A DNA stretch of 64,000 nucleotides from Ralstonia pickettii (GCF_001699815.1 NZ_MCGB01000057.1:186001-250000); one strand, 5' to 3'; shown: positions 17,323 to 28,600, numbered from the stretch's first letter. Notes: a model not told the origin generated them from the sequence alone. Numbers and translations: made by a program.

Positions 17323-18621
17323 TTAGTGCGCGCGACTCTTGCGCTCCGCCAGCACGCCGGCAACGGTGTAGAACGATCCGAAGACCACGATTCTATCATC
17401 CTCGGTCGCCCGCTCCATGGCGTTGCGATAGGCTGTGGCGGGATCGCTGAATGTGCTCATGCTCGATTCCTTGCCTGCCCGGAAACCGGCTTCGGTGAGC
17501 GCCTGCGCCAAGCTGGAAGCGCTCGCGGCACGCGGCGTCGGCAAATCGGTCAGGCACCAGTGGTCGACCTTGTCGAGCATGTGCGCGAGCACACCGGCGA
17601 TATCTTTGTCCTGCATCGCACCGAACACCGCGTAGGTGTAACGGTAGAAGCCCATGTTCTCGAGATTCTGGCCCAGCGCCGCCGACGCGTGCGGGTTGTG
17701 TGCGACGTCCAGGATGACGGACGGACGGCCCGGCAGAACCTGGAAGCGCCCCGGCAGTACCACCTGCGACAGGCCCAGACGCACGTCCTGCGCCGAGATC
17801 GGCAACCGATCGCGCACCGATTCCAGCGCAGCCAGCGCGGCCGATGCGTTCAGCAGTTGGTTCGCCCCGCGCAATGCGGGATAGCCCAGGCTCGGCCAAC
17901 GGCGGCCGCGGCCGCTAAAGCCCCACTGCTGCTTGTCGCCCTGGAAGTTGAAATCGCGGCCGATCAGCCAGAGATCTGCGCCAATGGCTTCAGCGTGCTT
18001 CACCAGCGAGATTGGCGGCACCGGGTCAGAGCAGATCGCCGGCTTGCCTGCGCGGAAGATGCCGGCCTTCTCGAAGCCGATCGCCTCGCGGGTATCGCCC
18101 AGGTAAGCCATGTGATCGAGATCGACGCTGGTGATGATGGCGCAATCGGTATCGACGATGTTGACCGCATCCAGCCGGCCGCCGAGCCCGACCTCCAGGA
18201 TCACAGCATCAAGGCCTGCATTGGCGAACAGATGCATGATCGCCAATGTGGTGAATTCGAAGTACGTCAGGCTGACGGGTTCGGGAAAGCTGCAGCGCGC
18301 ACGCTCCACTGCCTCGAAGTGCGGCAGCAACATGGCGTCGGTGGCGATCTCGCCATTCACGCGAGCACGCTCGTTGAAGTCGATCAGGTGCGGTGATGTA
18401 TGGCAGCCAACCTTATAGCCCGCGGCCAGCAGGATCGCCTCCAGCATCGCGCAGGTCGAGCCCTTGCCATTGGTGCCGCCCACCGTGAAGACGACGGACT
18501 TGAATTCCAGCCCGAGCGCATCGCGCACGCGACTGATGCGGGCCAAGCCCATGTCGATGCCGACAGGGTGTGCGGTTTCCAGGTGTGCCAGCCAGTTGGG
18601 CAGCGTGTCGAATGTAGGCAT
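17323..18621 (-). CDS. folC: bifunctional dihydrofolate synthase / folylpolyglutamate synthase
   Basis: A 432-residue Mur-ligase-family enzyme that adds glutamate to dihydropteroate and to folates. The P-loop motif VGGTNGKGSTCAML near residue 50, GLGGRLDAVN, and AHNPHASAA are the family signatures. It lies after accD, but a hairpin terminator between them suggests a separate start of transcription for folC-dedD-cvpA-purF. Confidence 0.96.
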   Translation of the reverse strand: MPTFDTLPNWLAHLETAHPVGIDMGLARISRVRDALGLEFKSVVFTVGGTNGKGSTCAMLEAILLAAGYKVGCHTSPHLIDFNERARVNGEIATDAMLLPHFEAVERARCSFPEPVSLTYFEFTTLAIMHLFANAGLDAVILEVGLGGRLDAVNIVDTDCAIITSVDLDHMAYLGDTREAIGFEKAGIFRAGKPAICSDPVPPISLVKHAEAIGADLWLIGRDFNFQGDKQQWGFSGRGRRWPSLGYPALRGANQLLNASAALAALESVRDRLPISAQDVRLGLSQVVLPGRFQVLPGRPSVILDVAHNPHASAALGQNLENMGFYRYTYAVFGAMQDKDIAGVLAHMLDKVDHWCLTDLPTPRAASASSLAQALTEAGFRAGKESSMSTFSDPATAYRNAMERATEDDRIVVFGSFYTVAGVLAERKSRAH

Positions 18622-18660
18622 GCGAAGTATGTGGCGCGGCTTCAGGGAAACGGGCCGCGC

Positions 18661-18694
18661 AAAAACAAGAAGCGCGGACTCTCGCCCGCGCTTC
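18661..18694 (-). terminator. terminator after accD
   Basis: A 9-bp stem GAAGCGCGG/CCGCGCTTC is followed on the minus strand by TTGTTTTTG. It lies 20 bp beyond the accD stop and before folC. Confidence 0.8.
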
Positions 18695-18714
18695 GGTTCA
18701 ACAGATGTGCCGCA

Positions 18715-19587
18715 TCAGGCCAGTGCGTCTGCCGGCTGCTTCTGCAGGAGCGCCAGAAGCTCGGCGATCTCGCGGCGCATGTTGCGGCGGTCGACAATCA
18801 TGTCGATGGCCCCCTTCTGCAGCAGGAACTCGGCGCGCTGGAAGCCTTCCGGCAGCTTCTCGCGCACGGTCTGCTCAATCACACGCGGGCCAGCAAAGCC
18901 AATCAGGGCCTTCGGCTCGGCAATCACCACGTCGCCCATGAAGGCGAAGCTGGCGGACACGCCGCCCATGGTTGGATCGGTCAGCACGCTGATGAACGGC
19001 AGCTTGGCTTCCGCCAGCTTCTGGATCATCGACGTCGTCTTGGCCATCTGCATGAGCGACAGCAGGCTTTCCTGCATGCGCGCACCGCCAGTGGCCGACA
19101 CGCAGATGAACGGCACCTTTTGCTCCAGGGCCATCTGCGCGCCGCGCGTGAAGCGCTCGCCCACCACGGAGCCCATCGAGCCACCCATGAATTCGAACTC
19201 GAAGCAGGCCACGACCACGGGCAGCGCGTGAATGGCGCCGCCCATCACAACCATGGCGTCGGTTTCACCCGTGTCGTCCATCGCCGCCTTGATGCGGTCG
19301 GGGTATTTCTTCGTGTCCTTGAACTTCAGCGCATCGACCGGGACGATCTCCTGGCCCAGTTCATATCGGCCTTCGGCGTCCAGCAGCGCGTCCAGACGGG
19401 CACGCGCGCCAATGCGCATGTGATGATCGCACTTCGGGCAGACGTGCAGATTGGCTTCGACGTCGGTCCGATACAGCACCGACTCGCAAGCCGGGCATTT
19501 GACCCACAGGCCTTCGGGAATGCCCTTGCGCTGCGACGGGTCGGTCTGTTGGATCTTGGGCGGCAGCAGTTTGTCCAGCCAGCTCAT
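18715..19587 (-). CDS. accD: acetyl-CoA carboxylase carboxyltransferase subunit beta
   Basis: A 290-residue subunit that with AccA transfers CO2 from carboxybiotin to acetyl-CoA, the first step of fatty-acid synthesis. It has a four-cysteine zinc ribbon (Cys31, Cys34, Cys50, Cys53) and then a crotonase-like core with [18 protein letters not shown] and [12 protein letters not shown]. It lies 30 bp after trpA in the order usual for Burkholderiaceae. A terminator follows. Confidence 0.97.
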   Translation of the reverse strand: MSWLDKLLPPKIQQTDPSQRKGIPEGLWVKCPACESVLYRTDVEANLHVCPKCDHHMRIGARARLDALLDAEGRYELGQEIVPVDALKFKDTKKYPDRIKAAMDDTGETDAMVVMGGAIHALPVVVACFEFEFMGGSMGSVVGERFTRGAQMALEQKVPFICVSATGGARMQESLLSLMQMAKTTSMIQKLAEAKLPFISVLTDPTMGGVSASFAFMGDVVIAEPKALIGFAGPRVIEQTVREKLPEGFQRAEFLLQKGAIDMIVDRRNMRREIAELLALLQKQPADALA

Positions 19588-19617
19588 GCGTGCTCCTTGA
19601 ATGCAGTTTCGCCGAGA

Positions 19618-20415
19618 TCAGGCGTCGAGCGCCTGGCGAATCTCCGCGATGAAATCAGTCAAGTATTGTACCGCTTGTTCGCGAGGTGCTTCTTCAAGCA
19701 ATTGCACAATGCGGGATCCGATCACCACCGCATCCGCCACACCGCTGATCGCACGTGCCGTTGCCGCATCACGGATACCGAAACCGACACCTACCGGCAG
19801 CCGCGCGTGCTGGCGGATTTGCGGGATCCGTGCAGCCACCGCATCCAGGTCGATGGTGGCCGCGCCAGTCACGCCTTTGAGCGACACGTAGTAGATGTAG
19901 CCGCTCGCCACACGGGCGATCTGCGCGATGCGTGCTTCGGTGGACGTGGGCGCCAGCAGGAAGATCGGATCGATACCGGCGGCGCGCATGGTCTTGGCAA
20001 AGGCCTCGCATTCTTCGGGCGGGTAGTCGACCACGAGCACGCCGTCCACGCCCGCTTCGGATGCAGCCTTGGCAAAGGCATCAACGCCCATGCGCTCGAT
20101 CGGATTGGCGTAACCCATGAGCACCACGGGCGTCGTCAAATCGGTGGCGCGGAATGCGCGCACATATTCGAGCACCGTGCGCAGGCCCACCTTCTTGGCC
20201 AATGCACGCTCGGACGCACGTTGGATCACCGGGCCATCGGCCATCGGGTCCGAGAACGGCACGCCGAGTTCGATGACGTTGGAGCCGCCCTTGACCAGCG
20301 CGTGCATCAGGTCGACCGTCATCTCGGGGTACGGATCGCCGGCCGTGATGAACGGAATCAGGCCCTTGCGGCCCTGCGCAGACAGTTGTGAGAAGGTTTG
20401 AGCGATGCGGGACAT
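19618..20415 (-). CDS. trpA: tryptophan synthase alpha chain
   Basis: A 265-residue TIM-barrel enzyme that splits indole-3-glycerol phosphate into indole and glyceraldehyde phosphate. [27 protein letters not shown] contains the catalytic Glu, and the later DYPPEE segment the catalytic Asp. It starts 14 bp after the DNA methyltransferase gene, so trpB-methylase-trpA-accD is one transcript. Confidence 0.97.
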
Positions 20416-20429
20416 AGGAGGATCAGGTT

Positions 20430-21251
20430 TCAGGCGACCTTGATGGTCTCAGGCGCCTGCGATTCAATCGGTTGGGCGTTGGTGGCAGCGGCGGCATGCA
20501 CAGCGGCCACGCGTTCACGTGCCACGCGGCAATAGTCGGCGTTGATCTCGAAGCCGGCGAAGCGGCGGCCAAGCCTTGCACACGCGGCCGCCGTGGTGCC
20601 GCTGCCCAGAAACGGGTCCAGCACGAGGCCGCCCGGCGGGCAGCTTGCCAGGATCATGCGTTCGACCAGCTCCAGCGGTTTCTGCGTCGGATGCTCGGCG
20701 CGCTCCGGGTCTTGCCGGTGCAGGCGCGACACGCTCCACACGTCCTTCGGGTTGTAGCCGACTTCCAGCCACTTCTTGCCCTCGAAACGCTTGCGGCTGC
20801 GCGCCTTCTTTGTTTCGGCGTCGTACGGAATGCGCACGGCGTCGACATCGAAGTAGTAATCGCGTGAAGCGGCAAAAAAACCGATGTTGTCGTGCACCGA
20901 CGAGAACTTGCGCGTGCTGCCGCCCATGCTGGGGACGCGGCGGTCCCAGATGATCTCGTTGACCATCGTGAGGCGTCGCTTGAGCATCACGAACAGTTCC
21001 GGCGCGTATTGCCACGTGCAGAACAGGTAGAGCGATCCGTTGCGCGCCAGCTTCGGCCGCACCGCATCGATCCAGCGTTCGGACCAGGCGAGGTAGGCAT
21101 CGCCCGACAGCTTGTCGGAGTCGTTGCCGTAATCCTTGCCCAGCCCGTACGGCGGATCGGCGATGACGAGGTCCACACTGCCGTCGGCCAGATGCTCGAC
21201 CCCGGTAATGCAGTCCTCGTTGAAGATGCCGTCGATGGCGCGCTCGGTCAT
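20430..21251 (-). CDS. orphan DNA (adenine or cytosine-N4) methyltransferase, beta class
   Basis: A 273-residue amino-methyltransferase. Motif IV DPPY is at residues 32-35, and HPTQKP (187-192) and the SAM-binding FLGSGT (214-219) come after; this IV-target-I order is the beta class. No restriction gene is nearby. It sits between trpB (16 bp) and trpA (14 bp) and must be co-transcribed with them. I recall that the gene at this locus in R. solanacearum has been linked to GTWWAC methylation; that specificity here is an inference. It is probably a conserved epigenetic methylase rather than part of a restriction system. Confidence 0.92.
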
Positions 21252-21267
21252 GCGGGTGCCAGTGCCG

Positions 21268-22461
21268 TTAGAGTTGGATGCCGGAGAGTTCAGCGACAGT
21301 ATGCATATCCTTGTCGCCTCGGCCCGAGAGGTTCACCAGCAGGATCTTGTCCTTGGGCAGTGTCGGCGCCAGCTTGCACGCATACGCCAGTGCGTGGCTC
21401 GATTCCAGCGCCGGGATGATGCCCTCCATGCGGCACAGGTCATGGAAAGACTGCAGCGCCTCCTTGTCGGTAATGCCGACGTATTCCGCGCGCTGCACAT
21501 CCTTCAACCAGGCGTGTTCTGGACCGACGCCCGGATAGTCCAGCCCCGCCGAAATCGAATGCGTCTCGATGATCTGGCCGTCCTCATCCTGCAGCAGATA
21601 GGTGCGGTTACCGTGCAGCACGCCCGGTGAGCCCCCCATGAGCGACGCGGCGTGGCGGCCGGTCTCGATGCCCTCGCCCGCTGCTTCCACGCCGATCAGC
21701 TTGACGTCGGCATGATCGATGTACGGATAGAAGATGCCCATGGCGTTGGAGCCGCCGCCCACGCAGGCGATCACGGCGTCCGGCTGGCGTCCGGTCATCT
21801 CGGGCATCTGCACCTTGCATTCCTCGCCGATCACGGCCTGGAAGTCGCGCACCATCATCGGATACGGGTGCGGGCCCGCCACCGTGCCGATGATGTAGAA
21901 GGTGTCGGCCACGTTGGTCACCCAGTCGCGCATCGCTTCGTTCAGCGCGTCCTTGAGCGTGCGCGAGCCCGACTCCACGGGCACCACGGTCGCGCCCAGC
22001 AGCTTCATGCGGTAGACGTTGGCGGCCTGGCGGCGCACGTCTTCGCTGCCCATGTAGACGACGCACTCCATGCCGTAACGCGCCGCGATCGTGGCGGTGG
22101 CCACGCCGTGCTGGCCGGCCCCCGTTTCCGCAATCACGCGTGGCTTGCCCATGCGGCGTGCCAGCAGCGCCTGGCCAATCACGTTGTTCACCTTGTGCGC
22201 GCCGGTGTGGTTCAGGTCTTCGCGCTTGAGGTAGATCTGCGCGCCGCCGCAGTGTTCGGTCAGGCGGCGTGCGTGATAGATGGGCGACGGACGGCCGACG
22301 AAGTGCTTCAGCTCGTATTCGTATTCCTTGATGAACTCGGGATCGTGCTGGTAGCGCGCATAGGCGTCGCGCAATTCATCCAGCGCGTGGGACAGCGTTT
22401 CCGCAACGAAGGTGCCGCCGTAGGGGCCAAAATGGCCGTGGGCGTCGGGCAGGTTGTACAT
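21268..22461 (-). CDS. trpB: tryptophan synthase beta chain
   Basis: A 397-residue PLP enzyme that joins indole and serine to give tryptophan. The PLP lysine is in [11 protein letters not shown], and the phosphate-binding GGGSNAMG loop and [10 protein letters not shown] are present. It is full length for the family. The ATG at 22461 has GAGAG as a ribosome site, which lies in the arm of a predicted long stem in the trpF-trpB gap. Confidence 0.97.
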   Translation of the reverse strand: MYNLPDAHGHFGPYGGTFVAETLSHALDELRDAYARYQHDPEFIKEYEYELKHFVGRPSPIYHARRLTEHCGGAQIYLKREDLNHTGAHKVNNVIGQALLARRMGKPRVIAETGAGQHGVATATIAARYGMECVVYMGSEDVRRQAANVYRMKLLGATVVPVESGSRTLKDALNEAMRDWVTNVADTFYIIGTVAGPHPYPMMVRDFQAVIGEECKVQMPEMTGRQPDAVIACVGGGSNAMGIFYPYIDHADVKLIGVEAAGEGIETGRHAASLMGGSPGVLHGNRTYLLQDEDGQIIETHSISAGLDYPGVGPEHAWLKDVQRAEYVGITDKEALQSFHDLCRMEGIIPALESSHALAYACKLAPTLPKDKILLVNLSGRGDKDMHTVAELSGIQL

Positions 22462-22465
22462 GGCA

Positions 22466-22544
22466 GTCTCTCGAGGCGTCCGCCGAGGTCAGGATGGAAG
22501 ACCCGTCAGCGGAGATATTCAGGAAGGCGTGCGTCGCGAGAGAC
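22466..22544 (-). promoter_or_regulatory. nested stem-loop in the trpF-trpB gap covering the trpB ribosome site
   Basis: Three nested complementary pairs can be seen: 22466-22473 with 22537-22544 (GTCTCTCG/CGAGAGAC), 22479-22483 with 22509-22513 (TCCGC/GCGGA), and 22487-22490 with 22500-22503 (GGTC/GACC). On the transcript the last arm holds GAGAG, the likely trpB ribosome site, four bases before the ATG. The first arm begins about 14 bases after the trpF stop. This suggests translational coupling or leader control; no test has been made. Confidence 0.5.
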
Positions 22545-22557
22545 CAGCCAGATCGGC

Positions 22558-23277
22558 TCAGGCTTGAACCGATGCGCCCAGGGCAGCATCGGCCTCGCGG
22601 ACCGCACGCACAAATGCGGTCATCCGGGCGTGGTCTTTCACGCCCCGTGCAGCCTCGATCCCGCTGCTGACATCAACAGCGTATGGCCGCACGCGTTCAA
22701 TCGCGCCAGCGACGTTTTGCGCGCTCAACCCACCACTCAAAACGAGCCGAGGAGCGGCGCTTGTGGTTGGCAAGGATGGCGATTGCGGGAGCCATTGCGG
22801 AGGAATGAGGGTCCAGTCGAAAACATGGCCGCCGCCGCCATAACCCTCGACAAATGCGTCGAGCAGCAGGCCTTGGGCAGTGGCAAACCGATCCGCGAAT
22901 TCTACCAAATCGGCCCCGGGCTGAACACGCAGGGCGCGCAACCAGGGCAGCCCTACCTTTCCGGCGATCTCGGCGCACAGCTCTGCCGGCTCATCACCGT
23001 GGAACTGAAGCAACGTCAGCGGCACTTGGTCGAGCACGCGCGCCACATCATCGGCGCTGGCGTTGACGAACAGGCCCGTTACGGTGACGAACGGACCGGC
23101 GCGGTGCGCCAGCTCTGCCGCACGTTCGATCGCGACGTAACGCGGGCTGGGTGGATAGAAAACAAGCCCGATCGCATCGGCGCCGATTGCGACGGCGTGA
23201 TCGACATCGGCAGGCTGGGTCAGGCCACACAGCTTGATACGGGTACGGTGCAACGGCATGGCGGAAGCGGGATTCAC
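22558..23277 (-). CDS. trpF: phosphoribosylanthranilate isomerase
   Basis: A 239-residue TIM-barrel enzyme converting phosphoribosylanthranilate to the carboxyphenylamino-deoxyribulose phosphate. [16 protein letters not shown] has the catalytic Cys; the LLDAF and [11 protein letters not shown] segments fit the family. A GTG at 23277 overlaps the truA stop (GTGA); an ATG at 23259 is an alternative and gives a more usual N-terminus ([12 protein letters not shown]). Either way trpF is coupled to truA. Confidence 0.95.
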
Positions 23278-24098
23278 AGGCCGGCGTGCTCGTCGAACAC
23301 GCCGCGAAACAGGCTGGACGATGCCGGAGACGCCGGCAACGAGAAAGCATCAGGATAGCCGACCTCGGCGAGATACAGGCCGTCGGGCATGAAAGTTGGC
23401 GCGGCGGCCACGCGGCTGCGGGCGGCCAGCACATCGCCCATCCAGGACACCGGCTGGCGGCCGCGCCCGATCGCCACGAGGCAGCCCATGATGTTGCGCA
23501 CCATGTGGTGCAGGAACGCGCTGCCGCGAATGCGCACGAACACCCATTCGCCCTCGCCTCGCACCTCGATCGAATACATCGTTTTGACGGGCGACTTGGC
23601 TTGGCATTCGGCCGCGCGGAACGACGAGAAATCGTGCTCGCCTACCAGAACCTGGGCCGCCTCGTTCATGGCTGCCACGTCAAGGGATTGGCCGGGCGGC
23701 AGCATCACGTAGCCGGCCTTGTCCTCCAGCAGCGGCGCGCGCGTCGGCCCGAAGGTCAGCGCGTAGTAATACGTGCGGCGATGCGCGGAGAAACGCGCAT
23801 GAAAATCCTCCGGCATCTCCTGCGCCCATCGCACGGCCACCGTCGGCGGCAGAAAGGCATTGGTGCCGCGCACCCACGAAAACGGCTCGCGCACGAGGTC
23901 GGTATCCAGGTGGACCACCTGGCCCAGCGCATGCACACCAGCATCGGTTCGCCCGGCCACCGTGGTCGGCAGCGCCACGCCGGCAAACTGCCGCAGCGCC
24001 GACTCCAGCGCGTCCTGAACGGTATTGCCGTGCGGCTGCGATTGCCACCCTGAAAACGCGGCACCGTCGTACTGGATGCCGAGCGCGATGCGCGTCAT
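23274..24098 (-). CDS. truA: tRNA pseudouridine(38-40) synthase
   Basis: A 274-residue enzyme that makes pseudouridine at positions 38-40 of the tRNA anticodon arm. The catalytic Asp52 is in [13 protein letters not shown]; the [15 protein letters not shown] motif is also typical. It overlaps trpF by four bases. The fimV terminator lies just upstream, so the promoter for truA-trpF-trpB-trpA must be between about 24098 and 24182 or in the fimV 3' end. Confidence 0.97.
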
Positions 24099-24121
24099 GC
24101 CTTGTGAGTCCCCATGCGGAA

Positions 24122-24155
24122 AGAAAAACGCCGGCAGGATACCACCCTGCCGGCG
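24122..24155 (-). terminator. terminator after fimV
   Basis: A 10-bp stem CGCCGGCAGG/CCTGCCGGCG with loop ATACCAC is followed on the minus strand by TTTTTCTT. Confidence 0.9.
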
Positions 24156-24181
24156 CTGTCGATGGCGTAGAGCCCAGTGCG

Positions 24182-27088
24182 TCAGCCGATCTGGCGCATC
24201 AAGGCCTGGGCCTCGGCGTGGAAAGACGGATCGCCCAGGTCCAGCACTTCCTGCAGCAGTTCGCGAGCGCCTTCCTTGTCCCCGATCTCGATATAGGCCT
24301 TGGCCAGATCGAACTTGATCTGCAGATCGCGCACACCGTCGGCACCATGCTCGCCGGACAGCGTGTGCGGCAGGTTAGTGTCCAGGCGGATGGCCGATTG
24401 CGGCTCGTCGTTCGCGACCTCGGCGTGCTCTGGGTGATGCGGCTCGGATTCGAAGTGCATCGGGGCCTGTGACAGGTCGGTCGGCTGGGCCCAGCTCGGC
24501 AGGCCTTCCTCCGCTGCAACCGAGGCTGCAGGAGCAACCGTTTCTGCGGCAGGCGGCGTCGGGTTCAGATCCAGCGACAAGTCCGAAAGATCCATATGCA
24601 GCGGGGGCGCGGCAACGGGCTGATAGGCCTCGCCAGCGTGCGCGTTGAACTGCGGCAGATCCGCTTCAGGTTCGGCATGCACCTTGAAGATGTCCGATGC
24701 CTCTTCCGGCGCGGTGATCGGCTCGCCTGCCGCCGGCGCGGGGAATGACTCCAGCGGCAGATCGAAATCGGCCAGTTGCGGTGCCTTGGTCGACGGCGCG
24801 GACGGGTCCAGATCCGGAGACAGCGTAGTCCAGTCGTCCCCACGACGGGTGGTCTGGCCCGTCACCGTCGGGCTGAAGGCCTCGGCGGCCACCGCGGCAC
24901 CCACACCTGCCAGCGCAGCTGCACCTGCGACTGCGGCACCTGAGTGGCTCGGTTCAGCATGCGCTTCGGCGCCGGGATGGTGTCCATCACCCTGCACCGT
25001 CAGATACAGCGGGTTGGCCGGATCGAACTTGCGGCCCATCGCCGCAGCGTCTGCCCATTCCGGCGACGCAGCGCCAACTTGCGCCAGCATCTCTTCAGCA
25101 ATGGTCTGGAAGCCATGGGCGTCCTGACGATTGGCGTAAATTTCCATCAACTTCAGTCGAATGGCTTGGCGCTCCGGATGTTGCTCCAGTGCCTCGCGCA
25201 GGATTTCTTCGGCTTGCACGTCGCGACCGTAGGCGATGTAGACATCGGCCTCTGCGATCGGGTCGACTTCATTGCTCTCGTTGCCGCCGCCAATGCGGAA
25301 ATCCGCACCGAACACGCTGTGCTGCGAGGTGTCGACGCTTTGACCGCCGGCCGCACCGAACAGAGAGTTGGCACCCGCCATCACAGTGCTTTCCTGTGAC
25401 AACAGGCTGTCCTGGAAGCCATGTGCCTGCTCAGGTTTCTGCTGGCGACGGCGATACACCACCAGACCACCCAGCAGCGCGACCACCAAGCCGCCCAGGC
25501 CCAGGGCCATCGGGTTGCCCAGCAGCGACGAGAGGAACGATTCTTCTTGAATCGGGGGAGGCGGGGCCACAACCACCGGCGCCTTCTTCGGCGCGGCAGC
25601 CGGAGCCGACGCAGCAGCAACCGGTGCACTGGCAGCCGCTTGCGGAGCCGAGGCTGCAGCCACAGTCGCCGATGCGGCCTCCGGTGCGGAAGCCGCCGCA
25701 GCAGCCGTCGCCGACGAAGCCGGGGCAGCAGCAGCCGTTTCCGCCGGAACTGCTGCAACAGGAGCCGGGGCAGACGCAGCCGCCGGTGCCGGCGCATTGG
25801 CCGCGGCCACTGCCGGCGCGGCCGTCGACGGCGCAGCACCAGCGGCCGGCTTGGCACCACTGGCTGCCTTGGCCAGTTCAGCGTTCTTCAATTCAACCAG
25901 GCGCTGCATGTCGGAGAGATTCTTCTCCAACTGTGCAACGCGTGATTCCATTTCCTTGAGCGCACGCTCCTTGGCGACGAGTTCCTCATCGCGAGCCGCG
26001 GCCGCACCGGCCTTGCCTGCGCGGTCGGCCTTGGAGAGACGCAGTTCGTCACGGCCGCTGGCAGCCGGCGTGGCTTGATCTTGCACGCGGGCCGACACAC
26101 TGCCGCTCTGTTGGCGGGCGGAGTCGGTATCCGTCGCTGCGTTGGCCTCAGCCGCCGTTGCGAGGCGGTTGCGGTAGCCGGCAAAGCCGGACGTCTGCGC
26201 GATGACTTCGCGGCGGGCTTCGCGCGCAGGCGTTTTCTGCGCCTCCACCTGTGACGGTACTTTCAGCACCGAGCCAGTACGCAGCCGGTTGATGTTGCCG
26301 CCAATGAAAGCATTGGGATTGTTGCGATACAGCGCCAGCAGCATCTGGTCGAGCGACACGGCGTCCTGACCTTGCGCGGCCGTCGACGCTACGTCGTACA
26401 GGCTATCGCCGCGTTGCACGGTGTATGAGCCACCGGGTGTAGCGTCCGGCGCAGCGGCAGCAGGAGCAGCTTGCTGGGCACGCGCGGTTTGGCGAGCGGC
26501 GCGAGGCTGGCGCGACGGTGCCGGCGCGGCAGCGGCCGGAGCAGCCGCTTGCGGTTGGGCAGCCGAAGCAACCGGCGCCGACTCAACGGCGCCCGGCGTC
26601 GTCGCCTGCACAACCGGCGTCGGCGCGAAATTCTGTGCGGTATTGCTGGAGCCCACCGGGTCCAGCAGGAACGTATAGGCACGCGAAACGTGACCGCTCG
26701 CCCAGTTCAGGTCAACCAGAACATCAACGAACGGCTCGGCGACGGGCTGGGTCGAGCGCAGACGCACCACGTAGTTGCCATTCGACTGGCGCTCAAGCGA
26801 GGCACGCAGCGAGGAGACGATCGGGTTGTAGGTCAGCCCGGCACGCGAATAGGCTTCCGGCGCAGCCAATTTGGCGACCAGATTTTGCGCCTCTTCGGGC
26901 GTCACGCCCGCCAGATCGATTTCGGCCTGCAGCGGCTGGCCGAGGCTGGAACGCACGTGCAGCGCGCCGAAACCGGCCGCGTGCACAGCGGGCTGAATCA
27001 GCAGCAGGCTCGCCGCAGCAAACGCGACGGCCGACCAGCGAGGACTGCGATGGGACGATTCTCTCCGGCGGTATTGGCTCACCCTCAC
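24182..27088 (-). CDS. fimV: FimV/HubP-family polar peptidoglycan-binding protein
   Basis: A 968-residue inner-membrane protein. It has a signal peptide (about 1-38), the conserved N-terminal FimV region ([19 protein letters not shown]), a LysM domain at about 221-279 ([14 protein letters not shown]), a coiled coil ([19 protein letters not shown]), a very Ala/Pro-rich stretch and a membrane helix near residues 510-535 ([18 protein letters not shown]). It ends with a long acidic cytoplasmic part and the C-terminal FimV domain ([23 protein letters not shown]). FimV proteins organise cell poles and type IV pili/twitching. The start at 27088 is GTG; the second GTG codon is also possible. Confidence 0.93.
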
Positions 27089-27475
27089 CTTCGACTCCGT
27101 TATCTTTTAATGTGCAAACGAACTTAACATCAACGAGTTAGCGCAGCAAGTTCACCCAGAAAGTGAACTGCTGGATAAGAATCACCGTCAATCTTTATGA
27201 AAACGACACAATTGGCGAGATTCTGAAGCACCCGACGTACCCCCCGGAATGCGCGTGCTTCATGTGGCGCTAACCCTTCCCCGTGCCCCGTCCACCCCAC
27301 GAATGGGCGGACAGCGTTCCGGCCGCTATTGTGTACCAACGTTACAGACCGTGGGCGCCCAGATGGCACAACGCCGCGCAGGCCGCGCGGCGTTGGTTGA
27401 AAAAGCACACTTTCTGTTGTCAGACCGCAACGACACCGTCGGATGCGCGGCCCGAAAACGAAAGCAAAGCCTTGA
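27089..27475. other. 387-bp intergenic region between asd and fimV
   Basis: No convincing gene on either strand. It contains a GC-rich 10-bp hairpin at 27370-27394 that may end the asd transcript, and presumably the fimV promoter next to the AT-rich TTATCTTTTAATGTGC around 27100-27115. A minus-strand frame across 27130-27525 is arginine/cysteine-rich and lacks a ribosome site. Confidence 0.55.
27370..27394 (-). terminator. possible terminator hairpin after asd
   Basis: A 10-bp perfect stem AACGCCGCGC/GCGCGGCGTT with a 5-base loop, about 80 bp past the asd stop. There is no T-run after it on the minus strand, so termination would be weak or factor-assisted. Confidence 0.4.
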
Positions 27476-28579
27476 TCACTTGCCCAGCAGGATACGGAGC
27501 GTGCGGCGCAGCGGCTCAGCGGCACCCCACAGAAGCTGGTCGCCGATCACAAAGGCGCTCACATATTCCGGCCCCATATTGAGCTTGCGCACGCGACCCA
27601 CGCCAATTTCCAGGCCACCCGTGATGGATGCCGGCGTCAGTTCCTTCTCGGTGATGCTGCGATCGTTCGGGACCCACTTCACCCAGGGGTTGCCCGAGCG
27701 GATGATCTGCTCGATTTCGTCCAGCGGCAGGTCGCGCTTGAGCTTGAGCGTCAGGCCCAGGCTGTGGCAGCGCATTGCGCCAATCCGCACACACAGGCCA
27801 TCGACTGGAATCGTCTGCGCCGTGCCCAGGATCTTGTTCACTTCGGCCTGGCCCTTCCACTCTTCCTTCGACTGGCCGTTGTCGAGCTGCTTGTCGATCC
27901 AGGGGATCAGGCCACCCGCCAGTGGCGCCGGGAAGAACTCAGTCGGCACATCTTCGCGGATGGTCTTGGCAACCTTGCGGTCGATGTCCAGGATGGCGGA
28001 TGCCGGGTTGGCCAACTCATCGGCCACGGCACCGTGAATCACGCCCATGCCCTTGAGCAGTTCGCGCATGTGGTTCGCACCACCGCCCGAAGCCGCCTGA
28101 TAGGTCATCGAGCTGACCCATTCGACCAGGCCTTCGCGGAACAGGCCACCCACGCCCATCAGCAGGATGGAGTTGGTGCAGTTGCCGCCGATGAAGTTCT
28201 TGGTGCCAGCCGCCACCGCATTCTTGATAAGCGACAGGTTGACCGGGTCCAGCACGATCACGGCATCGTCTTCCATGCGCAGCGTCGAGGCGGCGTCGAT
28301 CCAGTAGCCGTTCCAGCCGGCAGCGCGCAGCTTCGGGAAGACTTCGGTCGTGTAGTCACCGCCCTGGCACGTGATGATCGTGTCGCAGGCCTTCAGTGCT
28401 TCGATGTCGTTGGCGTCGGCCAGCGGCGCATCCGTCTTGGCGAATGCGGGTGCCTTGCCGCCGGCGTTGCTGGTGCTGAAAAACACGGTGTCGATCAGGT
28501 CGAAATCCTTTTCTTCCTGCATGCGCTGCATCAGCACGCTGCCGACCATGCCGCGCCAACCGACGAGACCTACCTTCAT
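27476..28579 (-). CDS. asd: aspartate-semialdehyde dehydrogenase
   Basis: A 367-residue enzyme that reduces aspartyl phosphate to the semialdehyde, the branch point for lysine, diaminopimelate, threonine and methionine. [17 protein letters not shown] is the NADP-binding start and Cys134 in [12 protein letters not shown] the catalytic nucleophile. AGAGG precedes the ATG. A strong hairpin sits in its leader at 28601-28638. Location after leuB is usual in Burkholderiaceae. Confidence 0.97.
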   Translation of the reverse strand: MKVGLVGWRGMVGSVLMQRMQEEKDFDLIDTVFFSTSNAGGKAPAFAKTDAPLADANDIEALKACDTIITCQGGDYTTEVFPKLRAAGWNGYWIDAASTLRMEDDAVIVLDPVNLSLIKNAVAAGTKNFIGGNCTNSILLMGVGGLFREGLVEWVSSMTYQAASGGGANHMRELLKGMGVIHGAVADELANPASAILDIDRKVAKTIREDVPTEFFPAPLAGGLIPWIDKQLDNGQSKEEWKGQAEVNKILGTAQTIPVDGLCVRIGAMRCHSLGLTLKLKRDLPLDEIEQIIRSGNPWVKWVPNDRSITEKELTPASITGGLEIGVGRVRKLNMGPEYVSAFVIGDQLLWGAAEPLRRTLRILLGK

Positions 28580-28600
28580 GATTGTGAACCTCTAGTGATT

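Noticed and set aside
18400-20391. Long plus-strand open frame (663 codons) over folC, accD and trpA
   Set aside because: It is antisense to three certain genes and is rich in His, Arg and Gln, as expected for the shadow of high-GC coding sequence. No ribosome site or family pattern.
20430-21251. Restriction-modification system
   Set aside because: Only the methylase is present; both neighbours are trp genes, and there is no endonuclease gene.
27130-27525. Minus-strand frame in the asd-fimV gap as a possible gene
   Set aside because: Cys/Arg-rich, overlaps the asd 3' end in another frame and lacks a ribosome site.
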